From SKLM01 sp964575455 (GTDB lineage Bacteria > Chloroflexota > Anaerolineae > B4-G1), in the NCBI GenBank assembly GCA_964575455.1, contig CAZNRX010000039.1, forward strand, positions 1 to 34,552: a stretch of DNA of 34,552 bases, given 5' to 3'. This document shows, piece by piece, positions 21,853-29,536 of this stretch. The notes below the pieces were generated by a model, which was not told where the DNA came from, searched no databases, and worked only from the letters and a program-made list of their open reading frames with translations. The number at the start of each line of letters is the position of its first letter. Within the stretch, counting starts at the first letter, position 1. The position numbers were made by a program, and so were the translations under genes.

Positions 21853-23346
21853 CTAGCCCTCCCCTTCGGGGGGCTGCCAGCGCAGGATCAGGTCCCGGGC
21901 CGCCTTCACCTCGTCGAGCCGGCGCATTGGCGCCTTCAACGGAGCCTCGTGGAGCACCTCTGGATCCTCCCGAGCTTCCGCGACGATCCTTTCCATCGCG
22001 TTCGCGAACGCATCGAGCGTGTCCTTGCTCTCCGTCTCCGTCGGCTCGATCATGAGCGCCTCTTCTACGATCAACGGGAAGTAGACCGTGGGCGGGTGGA
22101 AACCGTAGTCCATCAGCCGCTTGGCCACGTCCATCGTATGCACCCCGGCCTCCTGCACGTCCTTGGGAGGCCCGGCCAGAACGAACTCGTGCATGCAGAT
22201 GCGGTGGTAGGGCAGCGGATAGATCTCCTTGAGACGGTCCTTCAGGTAGTTGGCGTTCAACACCGCGTGCTCGGCCACTCTCCGCAGCCCGTCACGGCCA
22301 AGCATACGGATGTAGGTATACGCCTTGACCATCACGCCGAAGTGTCCGTAGAACGCCTTGACCTGTCCGATGGTCTTCGCTGGCTTGGAGAGCGTGAAGA
22401 AGGGCAACGCCTCCTCGGATCGCTCCGGATCGATGGTGACGATCGGGCTTGGCAGGAAGTCGACGAGCGCGGGCGCCACCCCGACAGGGCCGGAGCCCGG
22501 TCCACCGCCGCCGTGCGGCGTGCTGAAGGTCTTGTGCAGGTTATAGTGGAGGACGTCAAAGCCGAGATCGCCGGGGCGGGCGACGCCGAGCAAGGCGTTC
22601 ATGTTCGCTCCGTCGCCGTACATCAGGCCCCCGTGTTCGTGGACGACTGCGCATACCTCCTCGACCTGCTTCTCGAAGAGCCCCAGGGTGTTGGGGTTGG
22701 TCAGCATCATGCCGACTAGACGATCGCTGTGTTCCTCGCACGCCGCCTTCAGGGCCTCCAAATCGACGGCCCCTTTCTCATCGGAGGGGATCTCCAGCAC
22801 CTCCATGCCGCTCATGGAGGTGCTGGCTGGGTTCGTGCCATGGGCCGAGTCCGGGATCAGGATCACGTCCCGGTCATCGTCGCCGCGATCCAGATGGTAG
22901 GCGCGCATGATGAGCACGCCGGTCAGCTCGCCGTGAGCGCCGGCGGCGGGCTGCAGGCTGACGGCCTGGTTGGCTTGGGCGAAGCCCCCGATCTCCGCCA
23001 GGAACTCCTGCAGGGTGTACATCAGGAAGAGAGCCCCCTGCACGGTCTGCTCGTCCTGATACGGATGCAGGTGGGCGAAGCCCGGCAGGCGGGCCAGGGC
23101 CTCGTTGATCCTGGGGTTGTGCTTCATGGTGCACGAGCCCAGGGGGTAGAAGCCGGTGTCGACGCCGTAGTTGATCTGCGAGAGGTGGGTGTAGTGGCGG
23201 ATCAGATCGCTCTCGCTCACCTCGGGGAGGTGCAGATCGTCGCGTACCAGGCCCTCCGGCAGGTCGGCCAGCGGCACGTCCGGCTGGGGGAGGGAGGTCG
23301 CGCAGCGCCCAGGTTCTGAGATCTCGAAGATCAGTGGCCTGGTCAC
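21853..23346 (-). CDS. gcvPB: Glycine dehydrogenase (decarboxylating) subunit 2
   Basis: About 497 residues: C-terminal half of the glycine cleavage P-protein, split in two genes as in many thermophiles and Chloroflexota. A GTG start at 23346 is chosen because it overlaps the gcvPA stop (GTGA) and lies behind GGAGGTGA; the frame extends upstream into gcvPA. Recognisable blocks are YTHLSQINYGVDTGFYPLGS, the PLP-binding NLHKTFSTPHGGGGPG with Lys 272, and PDSAHGTNPAST. With gcvPA it decarboxylates glycine and passes the aminomethyl group to lipoyl-GcvH. The T-protein gene (gcvT) is not in the window, and the L-protein is also absent. Confidence 0.96.
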   Translation of the reverse strand: MTRPLIFEISEPGRCATSLPQPDVPLADLPEGLVRDDLHLPEVSESDLIRHYTHLSQINYGVDTGFYPLGSCTMKHNPRINEALARLPGFAHLHPYQDEQTVQGALFLMYTLQEFLAEIGGFAQANQAVSLQPAAGAHGELTGVLIMRAYHLDRGDDDRDVILIPDSAHGTNPASTSMSGMEVLEIPSDEKGAVDLEALKAACEEHSDRLVGMMLTNPNTLGLFEKQVEEVCAVVHEHGGLMYGDGANMNALLGVARPGDLGFDVLHYNLHKTFSTPHGGGGPGSGPVGVAPALVDFLPSPIVTIDPERSEEALPFFTLSKPAKTIGQVKAFYGHFGVMVKAYTYIRMLGRDGLRRVAEHAVLNANYLKDRLKEIYPLPYHRICMHEFVLAGPPKDVQEAGVHTMDVAKRLMDYGFHPPTVYFPLIVEEALMIEPTETESKDTLDAFANAMERIVAEAREDPEVLHEAPLKAPMRRLDEVKAARDLILRWQPPEGEG

Positions 23347-24716
23347 GATGTCACCTCCTCCAGCGTCTGTACCAGGAGGTCGATCTCCTGGCGCGGGTTC
23401 ATCTCCGTGACGCAAAGAAGCATGTGGTCTTCCAGCTCTGGATAGTGCTGCCCCAGGTCGTAGCCGCCGATGATGGCGCGTCGCCTCAGGAGATGCTCGT
23501 TGATCTCCGACACCGGTTTGGGGCAGCGGACGACGAATTCCTTGAAGAAGGGTTTATCCCGGAGGACGGAGAAGCCGTCCAGCGCGTCGATCTGGTCGGC
23601 GGCGTAGTGCGCCTTGTGGTAGCAGAGCTCCGCTACCTGGCGCAGGCCGCACTTCCCGAGGGCGGCCATGTAGACCGCCGCTGCCAGCGCCATCAGACCC
23701 TGATTGGTGCAGATGTTGGACGTGGCTCGTTCGCGGCGAATGTGTTGCTCGCGCGTGGCGAGCGTGAGGACGAAGCCCCGCCCCCCGTCTGCATCGGCCG
23801 TCTGGCCGACCAGCCGGCCCGCTATCTTTCGCACGTGCTTCTTCTTGACGGCGAAGAAGCCGAGATAGGGCCCACCGAACGTCAGCCCGATCCCCAGCCC
23901 TTGCCCCTCACCGGTCACGATGTCGGCGCCGAACGCGCCGGGGGGCTTCAGGAGGCCCAGCGCGACAGGATCCGCTGCCACCACGAGCAGGGCACCAACG
24001 TCCTGTGCCGCCTGGGCGAGATCGCTGAGGTCCTCAAAGCGCCCCAGGAAATCGGGATACTGGGCAATCACGCAGGCGGTGTCCTCGTCGAGCAAGTCCG
24101 TCAGCGCCGCCGCTTCGTCACTGGGTGACTGCGTCGACCCGGGTGACTGCGTCGACCCATTGTCCCCGACGATGTCCAGGCCCATACCCTGCGTATAGGT
24201 GCGGACCACGTCCCGGTACTCCGGATGGACGAAAGGGGATACGACCACCTTCTTTCGCCGCATGCGGTGGATGTTGGCCGCCGTGATGACGGCCTCGGCG
24301 GTCGACGTGGCGCCATCGTAGTGGGACGCGTTCGAGACGTCCATGCCGGTGAGCTCGCAGATCATGGTCTGGTACTCAAAGATGGCCTGGAGCGTCCCCT
24401 GGCTCACCTCGGGCTGGTAAGGCGTGTAGGCGGTGTAGAACTCGCCGCGGCTGATGACCGCATCCACGACGGCCGGCACGAAGTGTCGGTAGGCACCTGC
24501 CCCCAGGAAGCAGGATGCTTCTGAGGTGGTGAGATTGGCCTCCGCGAGGGACTCGAGCTCCCACCTGGCCCCAATCTCCGAGAGGGCGGCAGGCAAGTCG
24601 AGGTTCGGGAATCGAGCTCCTTCGGGTATGTCCTCGAAGAGGTCTTCTAGCGATGGGACGCCGATGGTCTCCAGCATTGCTTGTCGATCGGCGTCGCTGT
24701 GAGGAATGTATGGCAT
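23343..24716 (-). CDS. gcvPA: Glycine dehydrogenase (decarboxylating) subunit 1
   Basis: 457 residues, N-terminal half of the P-protein. It begins MPYIPHSDADRQAMLETIGV, a usual start, with AGAGGTGATC before the ATG. Conserved blocks include GAYRHFVPAVVDAVISRGEF, YTAYTPYQPEVSQGTLQAIF and SNASHYDGATSTAEA. The stretch STQSPGSTQSP around residues 190-200 is encoded by an exact tandem duplication of 18 bases and lies in a surface loop position where family members have variable length. It overlaps gcvPB by 4 bases, and the two subunits form the active enzyme together. It follows gcvH by 75 bases. Confidence 0.96.
   Translation of the reverse strand: MPYIPHSDADRQAMLETIGVPSLEDLFEDIPEGARFPNLDLPAALSEIGARWELESLAEANLTTSEASCFLGAGAYRHFVPAVVDAVISRGEFYTAYTPYQPEVSQGTLQAIFEYQTMICELTGMDVSNASHYDGATSTAEAVITAANIHRMRRKKVVVSPFVHPEYRDVVRTYTQGMGLDIVGDNGSTQSPGSTQSPSDEAAALTDLLDEDTACVIAQYPDFLGRFEDLSDLAQAAQDVGALLVVAADPVALGLLKPPGAFGADIVTGEGQGLGIGLTFGGPYLGFFAVKKKHVRKIAGRLVGQTADADGGRGFVLTLATREQHIRRERATSNICTNQGLMALAAAVYMAALGKCGLRQVAELCYHKAHYAADQIDALDGFSVLRDKPFFKEFVVRCPKPVSEINEHLLRRRAIIGGYDLGQHYPELEDHMLLCVTEMNPRQEIDLLVQTLEEVTS
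24123..24158. repeat. 18-bp exact tandem duplication inside gcvPA
   Basis: GGGTGACTGCGTCGACCC occurs twice in direct tandem. It adds six residues without shifting the frame and contains the palindrome GTCGAC in each unit. Confidence 0.9.
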
Positions 24717-24733
24717 AGATCACCTCTGGAGCG

Positions 24734-24787
24734 CGAGACGCAAAACGTGAATCGCAGCGCTGCTCACGTTTCGCGCGTCACGTCTCG
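24734..24787. repeat. imperfect inverted repeat between gcvH and gcvPA
   Basis: CGAGACG and AAACGTGA (24734-24750) are mirrored by TCACGTTT and CGTCTCG (24764-24787), with an extra stretch in the right arm. In the gcv transcript this would form a hairpin that could stabilise or attenuate between gcvH and gcvPA. Confidence 0.6.
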
Positions 24788-24791
24788 AGAG

Positions 24792-25181
24792 CTATCCCTC
24801 CTCTTCCTCTACAAACGCCTCGTACTCATCGGCGTCCATCAAGTCCTCCAGTTCATCGGGATCGGATGGATCGAGACGGATCGTCCAGCCGTCGCCGTAA
24901 GGGTCTTGATTCATCAGCTCTGGCGCGGCCTCCAGCTCCTCGTTGACGGCCAAAACTTCTCCGCCGACGGGGACGTAGAGATCGGACGCCGCCTTCACGG
25001 ATTCGACGATGCCATATGGTTCGGCGGCGTCGAAGACGTCCCCAACCATCGGCAGCTCGATGTAGACCACGTCGGAGAGGGTCTCCTGGGCGTGATCCGT
25101 GATGCCGCAGACGACCTCCTCGCCGTCCAGGCGAGCCCATTCGTGAGTCTCAGCGTAGCGTGCTTCTGGATCTAGTTTCAT
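24792..25181 (-). CDS. gcvH: Glycine cleavage system H protein
   Basis: 129 residues from ATG 25181, chosen over an in-frame TTG at 25187 because AAAGGAG stands 7 bases before this ATG. The lipoyl-lysine motif GIVESVKAASDLYVPV is intact, with Lys 63 as the attachment site. THEWARLDGEEVVCGITDHA and LPMVGDVFDAAEPYG are typical of the family. The acidic C-terminal tail (residues ending EEEEG) is common in the family. It is the first gene of gcvH-gcvPA-gcvPB, 50 bases downstream of the tRNA-Val 3' end, and no promoter of its own is clear in that gap. Confidence 0.96.
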   Translation of the reverse strand: MKLDPEARYAETHEWARLDGEEVVCGITDHAQETLSDVVYIELPMVGDVFDAAEPYGIVESVKAASDLYVPVGGEVLAVNEELEAAPELMNQDPYGDGWTIRLDPSDPDELEDLMDADEYEAFVEEEEG

Positions 25182-25231
25182 TATCAAGCTCCTTTCTGTG
25201 TGTGGATAGTTATGTGAATTTGGAAGGCGAC

Positions 25232-25308
25232 TGGTGGGCGGTATAGGACTCGAACCTATGGCCTCCTCCTTGTAAGGGAGGCGCTCTGACCAGCTGAGCT
25301 AACCGCCC
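25232..25308 (-). tRNA. tRNA-Val(UAC)
   Basis: Minus-strand cloverleaf: acceptor stem GGGCGGT / ACCGCCC, D-stem GCTC/GAGC, anticodon stem CCTCC/GGAGG with loop CTTACAA (anticodon TAC, codon GTA, valine), T-stem ATAGG/CCTAT with loop TTCGAGT. The discriminator base is A at 25235 and CCA is encoded (25234-25232). The promoter lies 14 bases upstream. The gene separates dcd from gcvH. Confidence 0.95.
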
Positions 25309-25321
25309 ACACTGACCAACC

Positions 25322-25350
25322 ATTATACTCAGGAATGTCGACCTCGTCAA
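25322..25350 (-). promoter_or_regulatory. promoter of tRNA-Val and probably of the gcv genes
   Basis: On the minus strand TTGACG (25350-25345) and the consensus TATAAT (25327-25322) are separated by exactly 17 bases, starting directly after the dcd stop. No terminator is visible between the tRNA and gcvH, so readthrough into gcvH-gcvPA-gcvPB is likely. Confidence 0.8.
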
Positions 25351-25352
25351 CG

Positions 25353-26228
25353 TCAGAGGCGCGGGAGAACAATGGTGCGCTGTCGCTGGTATTTCCCCTT
25401 CTTGTCGGCGTAGGACGTCTGACAGACCTCATCGCCCTGGAAGAAGAGGACCTGGGCGATGCCCTCGTTAGCGTAGATCTTGGCCGGCAGCGGGGTGGTG
25501 TTGCTGATCTCCAGCGTTACATAACCCTCCCACTCCGGTTCGAAGGGGGTCACGTTGACGATGATACCGCACCGAGCATAGGAGCTCTTGCCCACACAGA
25601 TGGTCAATACACTCCTGGGAATGCGGAAATACTCGACGGTGCGCCCCAGGGCGAAGGAGTTGGGAGGGATGACGCAGACGTCACCCTCGAAATCGATGAA
25701 GGAATTGGCATCAAAGGCCTTCGGATCGACGACGATGGACTTGTTTGACTTCAGCTCCGCCAGGGCGCGCGAGGCTGCATCACGGCCGCGCGTCAGGTAG
25801 GGCAGCACCTGGGCGAGGACGTATTGGACGTCGGCCGCCTTGCAGACGACCAGGCTGAAGCGTCCGTCGCCCATGTCGTGCAGCTCCCCCGTGCCAATCG
25901 TGGCCTGGACCCCCTCCAGCAGCTGTCGATCGCTCCCGTTGACGCGGAGTGCGAGTGTCGCTCTGCCCGTCGTCTCCGACGCTTCATACCCGATATCGCC
26001 TTTGGCGTCCAGAAGGCCTGCCACGTAGGCCGACTGCACGTCCGAGAGCTTGGACGCCGTGATCTCCGGCTGGAAGATCTTGAACTCGCCAGCCACCCGG
26101 ATGTCGTAGCCGTAGGAGGAGAGGCCGTAGGAGATGACGCCATCGCTCACCTGTCCATCCACGAAGGGCTCAACCATGCCCTCCTCCAGTGCCATATTTC
26201 GAATCCAATGATCCGGCTTCAATCCCAT
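25353..26228 (-). CDS. dcd: dCTP deaminase with in-frame LAGLIDADG-like insertion
   Basis: 291 residues, where the family normally has about 180-195. Residues 1-52 (MGLKPDHWIRNMALEEGMVE, then YGLSSYGYDIRVAGEFKIF) and 166-291 (VVDPKAFDANSFIDFEGD, then IPPNSFALGRTVEYFRIPR) are a normal dCTP deaminase of the long-N-terminus type. The active-site stretch KSSYARCGIIVNVTP (Ser 215, Arg 219) and VTLEISNTTPLPAKI with the general base Glu 240 are intact, so it should convert dCTP to dUTP for dTTP synthesis. About 110 residues between FKIF and VVDPK are foreign (see the insertion entry). The ATG has AGGAG 9 bases upstream. The frame is open throughout and the host motifs look under constraint, so a functional protein is plausible. 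Confidence 0.93.
   Translation of the reverse strand: MGLKPDHWIRNMALEEGMVEPFVDGQVSDGVISYGLSSYGYDIRVAGEFKIFQPEITASKLSDVQSAYVAGLLDAKGDIGYEASETTGRATLALRVNGSDRQLLEGVQATIGTGELHDMGDGRFSLVVCKAADVQYVLAQVLPYLTRGRDAASRALAELKSNKSIVVDPKAFDANSFIDFEGDVCVIPPNSFALGRTVEYFRIPRSVLTICVGKSSYARCGIIVNVTPFEPEWEGYVTLEISNTTPLPAKIYANEGIAQVLFFQGDEVCQTSYADKKGKYQRQRTIVLPRL
25734..26072 (-). other. LAGLIDADG-like domain inserted in dcd
   Basis: Residues about 53-165 of the dcd product. The core is AYVAGLLDAKGDIGY (motif VAGLLDAKG at 69-77, bases 25998-26024). Next come strands ATLALRVNGSDRQLLEGVQA, then IGTGELHDMGDGRFSLVVCK, then a helix ADVQYVLAQVLPYL and a basic-acidic tail. The order motif helix, two strand pairs with a GxG turn, DxxLLxxV helix and a closing LPYL helix is that of a single-motif LAGLIDADG fold. 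No intein splicing residues are seen: the insert does not start with Cys/Ser and does not end His-Asn before Cys/Ser/Thr. Position 8 of the motif, normally Asp/Glu and needed for metal, is Lys 76. It is therefore probably a cleavage-dead, retained domain. Confidence 0.78.
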
Positions 26229-26264
26229 AAAGGTCTGCTCCTGATGCTCAAGTTAGGGTCGTAC

Positions 26265-26347
26265 CTGTTCACCTCATTGGTCACGGGCTTATGCTCCAGC
26301 TGGATCCACTGAGGGCAGGAGCCGCTACGCTTCCTGGAGGTGAACAG
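26265..26347. repeat. inverted repeat in the argS-dcd gap
   Basis: CTGTTCACCTC (26265-26275) and its exact complement GAGGTGAACAG (26337-26347) enclose 61 bases. It lies between the argS stop and the dcd start. It could form a long hairpin in a readthrough transcript; no T tract or clear promoter is seen in this 130-base gap. Confidence 0.55.
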
Positions 26348-26358
26348 TTACCTCAGGT

Positions 26359-28038
26359 CTACATCCGCTCTGGCGCCGTGACGCCCAGGAGGCCCAGGGC
26401 CTGGGCCAACGTCAGCCGGGCAGCTCGCACCAGCGTGAGACGCGCACGCGTCCGCTCCGGTGCCTCCTCCGCCACGACGCGGCAGTCGCGGTAGAAGGCG
26501 TGGAAGTCCGAGGCGAGCTCTCGCGTGTAGAACGTGAGCCGATGGGGGAGGCGCTGCTCTGCTGCCTGCGACACCACCTCCGGCAGCTCCAACATTTTGC
26601 GGATAAGGGCTTGCTCGCTCTCGTGGGTGAGCAGCGCGACGTCGCCATGCTGGGCGTCCTCCCAGCCCTGCTCGGCAGCGTAGCGAAGGATGCTGCATAT
26701 GCGAGCGTGGGCGTATTGGACGTAGTAGACGGGGTTCTTCTCCGACTCCTCGACCGCCAGATCCAGGTCGAAATCGATGGTAGCATCGACCGTGCGGGTC
26801 AGCAGCAGGAAGCGGATCGGATCCGGCCCTACCTCGTCGATCAGCTCTCGCAGCGTCACGAACTCGCCGGCCCGCTTCGACATGCGGACGTCTTCGTCCC
26901 CTCGCTTCAGGTTTACCATCTGGTAGAGGATGATCTCCAGGCGGTCCGGATTCAGGCCCAGGGCCTTTGCCGCGGCCAGAACCCGGGGCACGTCTCCGTG
27001 GTGGTCCGCTCCCCACACGTAGATGGCGCGGTCGAACCCACGTTCCACCAGCTTGTTCCAGGCATAGGCGATGTCCGAGGCGAGATACGTGGGCCGCTCG
27101 TCTGGATTGGGGATCACCTCGGGCGAGCGAATGACCACCGCGTCGTCTTCGAGATCCGGCGAGCTGAACCAGACCGCGCCCTCTCGCTCCACCATGTGGC
27201 CCCTGTCGCGCAGCTTCTGAAGCATGCGGTCGAACAACCCGGACTCATAGAGGCTTCTCTCGTGGAACCAAGTGTCAAAGATCACCCTCAGCGCTGTCAG
27301 ATCCTTCCGGGCTTCATCCAGAACGCGTTCGATGCCCAGCTCTCCCAACCTGCGGATCGCTTCCTGGCGGTCGGTTTCGAGGTACCGTTTCCCATACTCA
27401 TCGGCCATCTCCTTGGCCATGTCGGCGACGTAGCCTCCGTGATAGCCGTCCTCGGGGAAAGCCTCGTCCTCGCCCATCGCCTGGGCGTAGCGCGCGTACA
27501 GACTCTTGCCGAACTTCCGCACCTGGGAGCCAGCGTCGTTCACGTAGTACTCGCGCTCGACCTCAAAGCCGGCCGCTGAGAGCACGCTGGAGAGCGTGTC
27601 GCCGATCACGGCGTTTCGCGTAGAGGCCACGGTGATCGGACCGGTCGGATTGGCGCTGACGAACTCAACCTGGACCCGCTCGCCTCCGCCCAGATCGATG
27701 TGGCCCCAGCGCTCACCCGCCTGCAGGATGGTCTCTACCTGTGCGGTCAGCCAGGACGCATCGAGCGTGATGTTGATGTATCCCGGTCCGGCGACCTCAA
27801 TCTCCCCCACGAACCGGGCCTCGGGGAGATGCTCGACGACGCGGGTGGCGATGGCCCGCGGCGCCATCTTGGCCGCTCCGGCCAGCTGCAGGCAGATGGG
27901 CGTGGCATAGTCCCCGTGTTCCTCCTGGCGAGGACGCTCCACCCCGACGTCCGGCACCTCGAATGGAGCTAAGGTGCCCTCCTCCTGTGCAGTCTTGATG
28001 CCCTCTCGTATCAGTGACGCGATCTGGTCACGAATCAA
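26359..28038 (-). CDS. argS: Arginyl-tRNA synthetase
   Basis: 559 residues from a TTG start at 28038, chosen because GAGGT lies 8 bases upstream, the start is 5 bases after the add stop, and the protein then begins MIRDQIASLIREGIKTAQEE, a normal ArgRS N terminus; upstream in-frame codons lie inside add. Blocks seen: N-terminal tRNA-binding domain (1-115), EFVSANPTGP, YYVNDAGSQVRKFGKSL, VWGADHHGD, the KMSKS-like RMSKRAGEF, and the C-terminal anticodon-binding DALR-type domain (FYTRELASDFHAFYRDCRV). The HIGH motif position reads TVAS (136-139) instead of HVGH, so both catalytic histidines are missing, while everything else is intact. Either this is a lineage variant or activity is altered. It is probably co-transcribed with add. 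Confidence 0.94.
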   Translation of the reverse strand: MIRDQIASLIREGIKTAQEEGTLAPFEVPDVGVERPRQEEHGDYATPICLQLAGAAKMAPRAIATRVVEHLPEARFVGEIEVAGPGYINITLDASWLTAQVETILQAGERWGHIDLGGGERVQVEFVSANPTGPITVASTRNAVIGDTLSSVLSAAGFEVEREYYVNDAGSQVRKFGKSLYARYAQAMGEDEAFPEDGYHGGYVADMAKEMADEYGKRYLETDRQEAIRRLGELGIERVLDEARKDLTALRVIFDTWFHERSLYESGLFDRMLQKLRDRGHMVEREGAVWFSSPDLEDDAVVIRSPEVIPNPDERPTYLASDIAYAWNKLVERGFDRAIYVWGADHHGDVPRVLAAAKALGLNPDRLEIILYQMVNLKRGDEDVRMSKRAGEFVTLRELIDEVGPDPIRFLLLTRTVDATIDFDLDLAVEESEKNPVYYVQYAHARICSILRYAAEQGWEDAQHGDVALLTHESEQALIRKMLELPEVVSQAAEQRLPHRLTFYTRELASDFHAFYRDCRVVAEEAPERTRARLTLVRAARLTLAQALGLLGVTAPERM

Positions 28039-28043
28039 CTTAC

Positions 28044-29126
28044 TTACCTCACTTTCAGGGTTTCTCGCAGCCACGTTGCCAGCCGCTGGCGGTCCTCTGA
28101 GCATCGGAAGGAGGCCTCCGCTGCGGTGACGATGGACCGTTTGATCTGGTCCAGGGTCACTCCCATGCCCCACATGGCAATGCCGTATTCGTCCGTTAGC
28201 GTCGTGTCGCTGACGCTTGGGTCGTCGGTGTTGATGCAGACGGGAATGTCGAGCGCCAGCAGGTCGCGCAGAGGGTGATGCCAGAGACGTCGCACAGTCC
28301 CCGTCTGAATGTTGCTCGTCGGGCAGACCTCCAGGGTGACCTTCCTCTCTCGGAGCAGCCTCAAAACGCGAGAATCCTCCACCGACCGCACGCCGTGTCC
28401 CACACGCTCGGCTCCCAGCTCCTGCACCGCCTCCCAGACGTTCTCCGGGCCGCCGGCCTCTCCGGCGTGGATCGTCACGTGCAGGCCCTCGCTGCGGGCA
28501 TGACGGAAGACGTCGGCGAGTCGGGAGGCGGGGTAGCGCTTCTCGTCCCCGGCCAGGTCCAGCCCCACGATGCCCTGGTCTTGGTGGTCGAGTGCCAGGC
28601 GGGCGAGTTCCCAGGCCGTGCTCAGCTCCTCGTCTCGACCGATCTGGACGATGAGCTTCACGTCGATGTCGCGGTCGCGCTGAGCCTCGGTGACGCCCTC
28701 ACAGACCCAGGTCGTCACTGCCTCGAGCGGGAAGCCCTGGGCGCGGGCGAGGGCGACGGGGTTGAATCGCAGCTCGAGGTACTTGACGTTGTCGCTGGCA
28801 GCGTCGTCCACCGCCTCGTGCGCTACCCGCTTCACGACCTCTCGCGTGGGGTAGAAACGTCGAAGGAACGCGAACTTCGCCAGAAAGCGATGAAAATCGG
28901 GTTCCTCGCCGGTGACTGTTGCAAAAGGACGCAGGTCCTCGATTGAGGTGCTGGGGAGATCGATCCCGTTCTCTTGGGCGATCTCGGCGAGGGTCTGGAG
29001 TCTTAGGGATCCCTCCAGATGACGGTGGAGATCCACCTTGGGTAGATCGCGCAGTGAGCTCTGGTGGCCGAGCGACTGGCCGTTGTCCCTTCGCGCACAT
29101 CTGCCGGTAGCCGTTGTCTCAGCCAT
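28044..29126 (-). CDS. add: Adenosine deaminase
   Basis: 360 residues of the adenosine/AMP deaminase family. It has the zinc ligands HRH in KVDLHRHLEGSL (His 34, 36), HAGEAGG with the catalytic Glu, RVGHGV with a His, CPTSNIQTG, and NTDDPSVSDT with the metal-binding Asp. It converts adenosine to inosine in purine salvage; a role on adenine or modified nucleosides cannot be excluded. The ATG at 29126 has no clear Shine-Dalgarno, and the first 25 or so residues are poorly conserved, so the true start could be a little downstream. It follows the membrane-protein gene by 59 bases and is closely followed by argS. Confidence 0.94.
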   Translation of the reverse strand: MAETTATGRCARRDNGQSLGHQSSLRDLPKVDLHRHLEGSLRLQTLAEIAQENGIDLPSTSIEDLRPFATVTGEEPDFHRFLAKFAFLRRFYPTREVVKRVAHEAVDDAASDNVKYLELRFNPVALARAQGFPLEAVTTWVCEGVTEAQRDRDIDVKLIVQIGRDEELSTAWELARLALDHQDQGIVGLDLAGDEKRYPASRLADVFRHARSEGLHVTIHAGEAGGPENVWEAVQELGAERVGHGVRSVEDSRVLRLLRERKVTLEVCPTSNIQTGTVRRLWHHPLRDLLALDIPVCINTDDPSVSDTTLTDEYGIAMWGMGVTLDQIKRSIVTAAEASFRCSEDRQRLATWLRETLKVR

Positions 29127-29185
29127 CTAGCTGTCCATTCAGAGCCATCAATGCGGCGGTTCGAGACAGGGTCTGAGGTCGGTTC

Positions 29186-29536
29186 TCACTCAGATCCCTC
29201 CTTCAAGATCCATCCCCAATAGTACCAGACGAGCACGAGCAGGCCCGACGCACCCACTGCCAGCGGAACGTGGAAGGTCAGCAACACGAACCAGGGTTCT
29301 AGCAAGGCGGGCAGCGCGCGTTCGGGTGCCAGCGTGGCGGCGTTGCGAATCACCTGGCTCATGGCCGCAATAGCGATGAGGCTGTTGGTCGGCTGGAACC
29401 AGCGGTGGTAATCGGCCTTCTTGGCCACTGCGTTCAGCCGCTCGCTCAGCGTGGATAGGATCAGCCCCAGATAGACGACGGCGGCCAGGCCAAACGGTCC
29501 CAAAGCGGTGGCGATGACGTACATGGTGTCATTCAC
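29186..29536 (-). CDS. Small membrane protein B of the KaiC-like cluster
   Basis: 116 residues if the GTG at 29536 is used, which overlaps the preceding gene by 8 bases; an ATG at 29524, 4 bases after that gene's stop, would give 112. Three hydrophobic segments are visible: about 5-28, 53-70 (weak) and 81-110 (probably the strongest, ending LVWYYWGWILKEG). The loop between them is basic (AVAKKADYHRWFQ). I do not recognise a family. Overlap with the gene before it and the same strand order suggest one transcript with the KaiC-like ATPase. Confidence 0.75.
   Translation of the reverse strand: MNDTMYVIATALGPFGLAAVVYLGLILSTLSERLNAVAKKADYHRWFQPTNSLIAIAAMSQVIRNAATLAPERALPALLEPWFVLLTFHVPLAVGASGLLVLVWYYWGWILKEGSE

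Noticed and set aside
25182..25231. Glycine riboswitch upstream of gcvH
   Set aside because: The gap to the tRNA is only 50 bases and shows no tandem aptamer-like structure.
25734..26072. Intein in dcd
   Set aside because: No Cys/Ser at the N-terminal edge, no His-Asn plus Cys/Ser/Thr at the C-terminal edge, and the block is too short for splicing domains plus endonuclease. A bare LAGLIDADG domain fits better.
28039..28043. T-box leader for argS
   Set aside because: argS starts 5 bases after the add stop, so there is no room for a leader.
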